A model generated the notes under the pieces. The model searched no databases. It was not told the origin of the DNA and saw only the letters and a program-made list of their open reading frames with translations. Shown piece by piece: positions 61,796 to 64,000 of a DNA stretch of 64,000 nucleotides; positions within the stretch are counted from its first letter, which is position 1; every line of letters starts with the position of its first letter. Location: contig NZ_JACIJD010000001.1 in assembly GCF_014199205.1 (NCBI RefSeq), positions 124,001 to 188,000 of the forward strand, in the 5' to 3' direction. A program made the position numbers and the translations under genes. This stretch comes from Muricoccus pecuniae. Lineage in GTDB: Bacteria; Pseudomonadota; Alphaproteobacteria; Acetobacterales; Acetobacteraceae.

Positions 61796-62992
61796 ATGGC
61801 GCAGCGACTGGTGAGCTTCGGCACCGATGGCACGGTCTTCAACCGCGGCACCCCCCGGCACCCGGCGAAACTGCCCGTGCCGGCCACCCCCGCCGCCCTG
61901 CCGCTCCTCGTGATGGAGGGGATCCGCAAGGAGGGCCGCCGCGGGGAGGGGCAGGCCCTCGCCTGGCTCGACCTCCAGGTCATGCGGGGGGAGATGGTGA
62001 CGCTGCTCGGCCCCGCCGGGGCGGGGAAGAGCGTCGCCCTCGATCTCGTCGCCGGCTTTCTCGAACCCGATGGCGGGCGCCTGCTCATCAAGGGGGAGAA
62101 GCAGGCGGGCGTCCCGACCTGGCGCCGCGACATCGGCCTCGTCTCCGGCACCCCCGACCTCTTCCCGGAGATGACCGTCCTCGCCAACGCCGCCTTCGCC
62201 CTGGAGGCCCGGGGCGTGGCGCGGGCCGAGCGGGAGGAACGGGCGGGCGCGATGCTGGAGCGCCTGGGCGTGCCGCCCAGCTTGAGCGCGGAGAGGCCGG
62301 CGGGGCTGCCGCTCCCCATCGCGATGCGGGTCGCCCTTGCCCGCGCCCTCGTCCACGAGCCCGCGCTGCTGCTGCTGGACGACCCCCTCGGCGCGCTGGC
62401 GGGGGAGGAGCGCGAGGCCCTGGCCGCGGACCTCGCCCGCCTCCACCGCGCGCTCGGCCTCACCGTGCTGCACGCCACGCGCGACGCCGCCCTGGCTCTT
62501 GCCCTCTCGGACCGGGTGGCGGTGCTGGAGGGCGGCACCCTGCGCCAGGCCGGCACGCCGCGGGACCTCTACGAGCGCCCCGCCGATCCCCTGGTCGCGG
62601 CGCTGACCGGCCCCTGCAACCGCCTGGGCGGGCGGGTCGTCTCGATGGAGGACGGGCTCTGCCGGGTGCGCCTGGATTGCGGCCCGACGGTGGAGGGCCT
62701 GCCCGTGACGGGACCGGAGGGCTCGCCGAGGCCCGGCGGGCGCTGCCTCCTCGTGATCCGCCCGGAGGCGGTGGCCGTCGCCCCGCTCTCGGCCGAGGAG
62801 ATGGGGGAGGACGCCCTTCCCGCGCGGCTGGTGGAGAACCGCTTCGCGGGCGGGCACCTCCGGTTGCGGCTGGAGGTCGGGGAGGGGGGCGAGCTGCTCG
62901 CCCATCGCCCCCCCGACCTCGCCCTGCCCGCCGTGGGGGAGGACGCTGCCCTTGCCTGGGCCCTCGCGGCCGCGCGGGTCTATCCCGCCTGA
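61796..62992 (+). CDS. PotA-like ABC transporter ATP-binding protein with degenerate catalytic motifs
   Basis: 398 residues, with the NBD at about 40-275 and a TOBE region at 280-390. Walker A (GPAGAGKS, 72-79) is intact. Against the PotA/FbpC pattern, the Q-loop FQ is replaced by SG (117-118) and LSGGQ by LPLPI (171-175). Walker B DE is DD (195-196), D-loop SALD is GALA (199-202), and the H-switch THD is TRD (228-230). RVALARAL after the signature is kept, so the relationship is clear. ATP binding is likely but normal hydrolysis doubtful. The neighbour is a PotD-like binding protein. Confidence 0.85.
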   Translation: MAQRLVSFGTDGTVFNRGTPRHPAKLPVPATPAALPLLVMEGIRKEGRRGEGQALAWLDLQVMRGEMVTLLGPAGAGKSVALDLVAGFLEPDGGRLLIKGEKQAGVPTWRRDIGLVSGTPDLFPEMTVLANAAFALEARGVARAEREERAGAMLERLGVPPSLSAERPAGLPLPIAMRVALARALVHEPALLLLDDPLGALAGEEREALAADLARLHRALGLTVLHATRDAALALALSDRVAVLEGGTLRQAGTPRDLYERPADPLVAALTGPCNRLGGRVVSMEDGLCRVRLDCGPTVEGLPVTGPEGSPRPGGRCLLVIRPEAVAVAPLSAEEMGEDALPARLVENRFAGGHLRLRLEVGEGGELLAHRPPDLALPAVGEDAALAWALAAARVYPA

Positions 62993-63093
62993 ACAACGAC
63001 CCCCGCGGAGGGGGGACTCGCCGCCGCGCCGCTTCCGCCGCATCATGCCGCGCCGCGCCGCACCATCACCGACCGGAAAGGCAGAGATCCGCG

Positions 63094-64000
63094 ATGCCCG
63101 GGCAGGAGACCCTTCCGGCCGGCCGCCTCACGCGCCGGGCTCTCGCCGCCGCCGCGCTGGCCGGCCCCGCCGCCCTGGCGGGCGGGCGGGCGCGGGCCCA
63201 GGCGCGCGACCTCACCGTGGTCTCCTGGGGCGGGGCCTACCAGGACGCCCAGCGCGAGGCGATGTTCCGCCCGTTCCAGCGCGTCACCGGCCAGCGCCTG
63301 CTGGAGGAGACCTGGGATGGGGGGATGGAGGCGCTGCGCGACCGCTCCCGCACCGCGCGCTGGGACCTCGTCCAACTGGAGGGCGACGAGCTGCTGATCG
63401 CCTGCGAGGAGGGGCTGCTGGAGCGCATCCATCCCGGCGAGGTCGGCGGCGCCGGCCGCTACATCCCGGGGACGCTAAGCGATTGCGGTGTCGGCGCCAT
63501 CCTCTACGGCTTCGTGCTCGCCTATCGCCGCGGCGGCGTGGCGCCGGAGGGCTGGGCGGATTTCTTCGACACCACCCGCTTCCCCGGCCCCCGCGCGATG
63601 CGGCGCGGCGCGAAGACGACGCTGGAGATCGCCCTTCTCTCAGACGGCGTCGCGCCCGAGGGCGTCTATCCCGCCCTGCGGACGGCGACGGGGGTGGACC
63701 GCGCCTTCCGCCGGCTGGAGACCATCCGCCCCGCCCTGCGCTGGTGGGAGCAGGGCAGCGAGCCGCCGCGTTTGCTCGGGGCCGGGGAGGTCTCGATGGC
63801 CGTCTCCTATAACGGCCGGATCGACGCGGCGAACCGGGAGGATTCGGCCGATCTCGGCATTGTCTGGGCCGGCCAGCTCCTGACCCAGGACAGCTGGGCC
63901 ATCCTGCGCGACAGCCCGAACCGGGAGAGGGCGATCGGCTTCCTGCGCTTCATCGGCAACCCCGCCGTCCAGGCCGGGCTGCCGCCGCGCATCCCCTACG
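63094..64000 (+). CDS. PotD-like extracellular solute-binding protein (3' end outside window)
   Basis: 302 codons visible from the ATG at 63094. Twin-arginine-type signal (LTRRALAAAALAGPAAL, cleavage near ARAQ). The mature start DLTVVSWGGAYQDAQREAMF is typical of spermidine/putrescine-type binding proteins, and AVSYNGRIDAAN and DSWAILRDSPNRERAIGFL are from the second lobe. The ligand is unknown and polyamines are only the family default. It is 101 bases downstream of the degenerate ATPase; permease genes are expected beyond the right edge. Confidence 0.88.
   Translation, partial: MPGQETLPAGRLTRRALAAAALAGPAALAGGRARAQARDLTVVSWGGAYQDAQREAMFRPFQRVTGQRLLEETWDGGMEALRDRSRTARWDLVQLEGDELLIACEEGLLERIHPGEVGGAGRYIPGTLSDCGVGAILYGFVLAYRRGGVAPEGWADFFDTTRFPGPRAMRRGAKTTLEIALLSDGVAPEGVYPALRTATGVDRAFRRLETIRPALRWWEQGSEPPRLLGAGEVSMAVSYNGRIDAANREDSADLGIVWAGQLLTQDSWAILRDSPNRERAIGFLRFIGNPAVQAGLPPRIPY

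Noticed and set aside
1-64000. A defence island, prophage, integrative element or CRISPR array.
   Set aside because: No integrase, transposase, cas gene, toxin-antitoxin pair or spaced repeats were seen, and codon use is uniform. AddAB is the only anti-DNA system and is housekeeping.

Overview
The window is about 64 kb of chromosomal DNA with very high GC and a strict bias for G or C at third codon positions. GTG and TTG starts are frequent, and many neighbouring genes overlap by 1-8 bases (ATGA, GTGA, TGATG). Gene content and order (tsaE-amgK-murU-addB-addA, pepA-holC, lptF-lptG-lptD-surA-rsmA, a PmtA-like methyltransferase, a thioredoxin-reductase-type ferredoxin-NADP reductase) fit an alphaproteobacterium. 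I infer a Roseomonas-like member of the Acetobacteraceae; the genus is a guess. I call 55 protein genes, two of them cut by the window edges. I see no tRNA, rRNA, insertion sequence, integrase, prophage or CRISPR array, and no gap between genes exceeds 300 bases.

Layout. 1-3049 (minus): overlapping operon of ferredoxin-NADP reductase, glutathione transferase, VOC protein and an FkbM methyltransferase cut by the left edge. 3149-5344: three small exported proteins around a D-cysteine desulfhydrase. 5496-14178 (plus): tsaE, cell-wall-sugar recycling kinase amgK, murU, and the recombination nuclease addB-addA. 14232-19504: Bug-type binding protein, then minus-strand pmtA-like, rnd, SDR and lrgA-lrgB. 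19603-24537: pgi, ndh (minus), mutL. 24631-26850: a DUF305 protein behind a CueR/HmrR-like copper operator, facing a membrane-DUF4336 fusion. 27010-33100 (minus): small acidic protein, holC, two tandem M17 aminopeptidases, and a chemoreceptor with a C-terminal PilZ domain. 33232-38911 (plus): cysQ-like phosphatase, Sua5, a two-gene chromate transporter, and an iron importer (binding protein and permease, no ATPase) behind a Fur-like box. 39124-41318: FAD-linked 2-hydroxyacid dehydrogenase coupled to an exported trypsin-like protease. 41386-49569: lptF-lptG-lptD-surA-rsmA and an orphan histidine kinase. 49576-52766 (minus): glpR, an HAD phosphatase and glpD. 52873-58848: phosphonate-type binding protein, MFS transporter, two methyltransferases, a chalcone-isomerase-like exported protein and a 3-hydroxyisobutyryl-CoA-hydrolase-like enzyme. 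58993-64000: a GGDEF-EAL protein, then a PotA-like ABC ATPase that keeps Walker A but has lost almost every other catalytic motif, next to a PotD-like binding protein cut by the right edge.

Most of this is ordinary housekeeping sequence. The most unusual items are the degenerate ABC ATPase (61796-62992), the copper-type promoter on the His/Met-rich DUF305 gene (24559-25647), the iron importer without an ATPase, and the HAD phosphatase inserted between glpR and glpD. No multi-gene system that is clearly new could be demonstrated.
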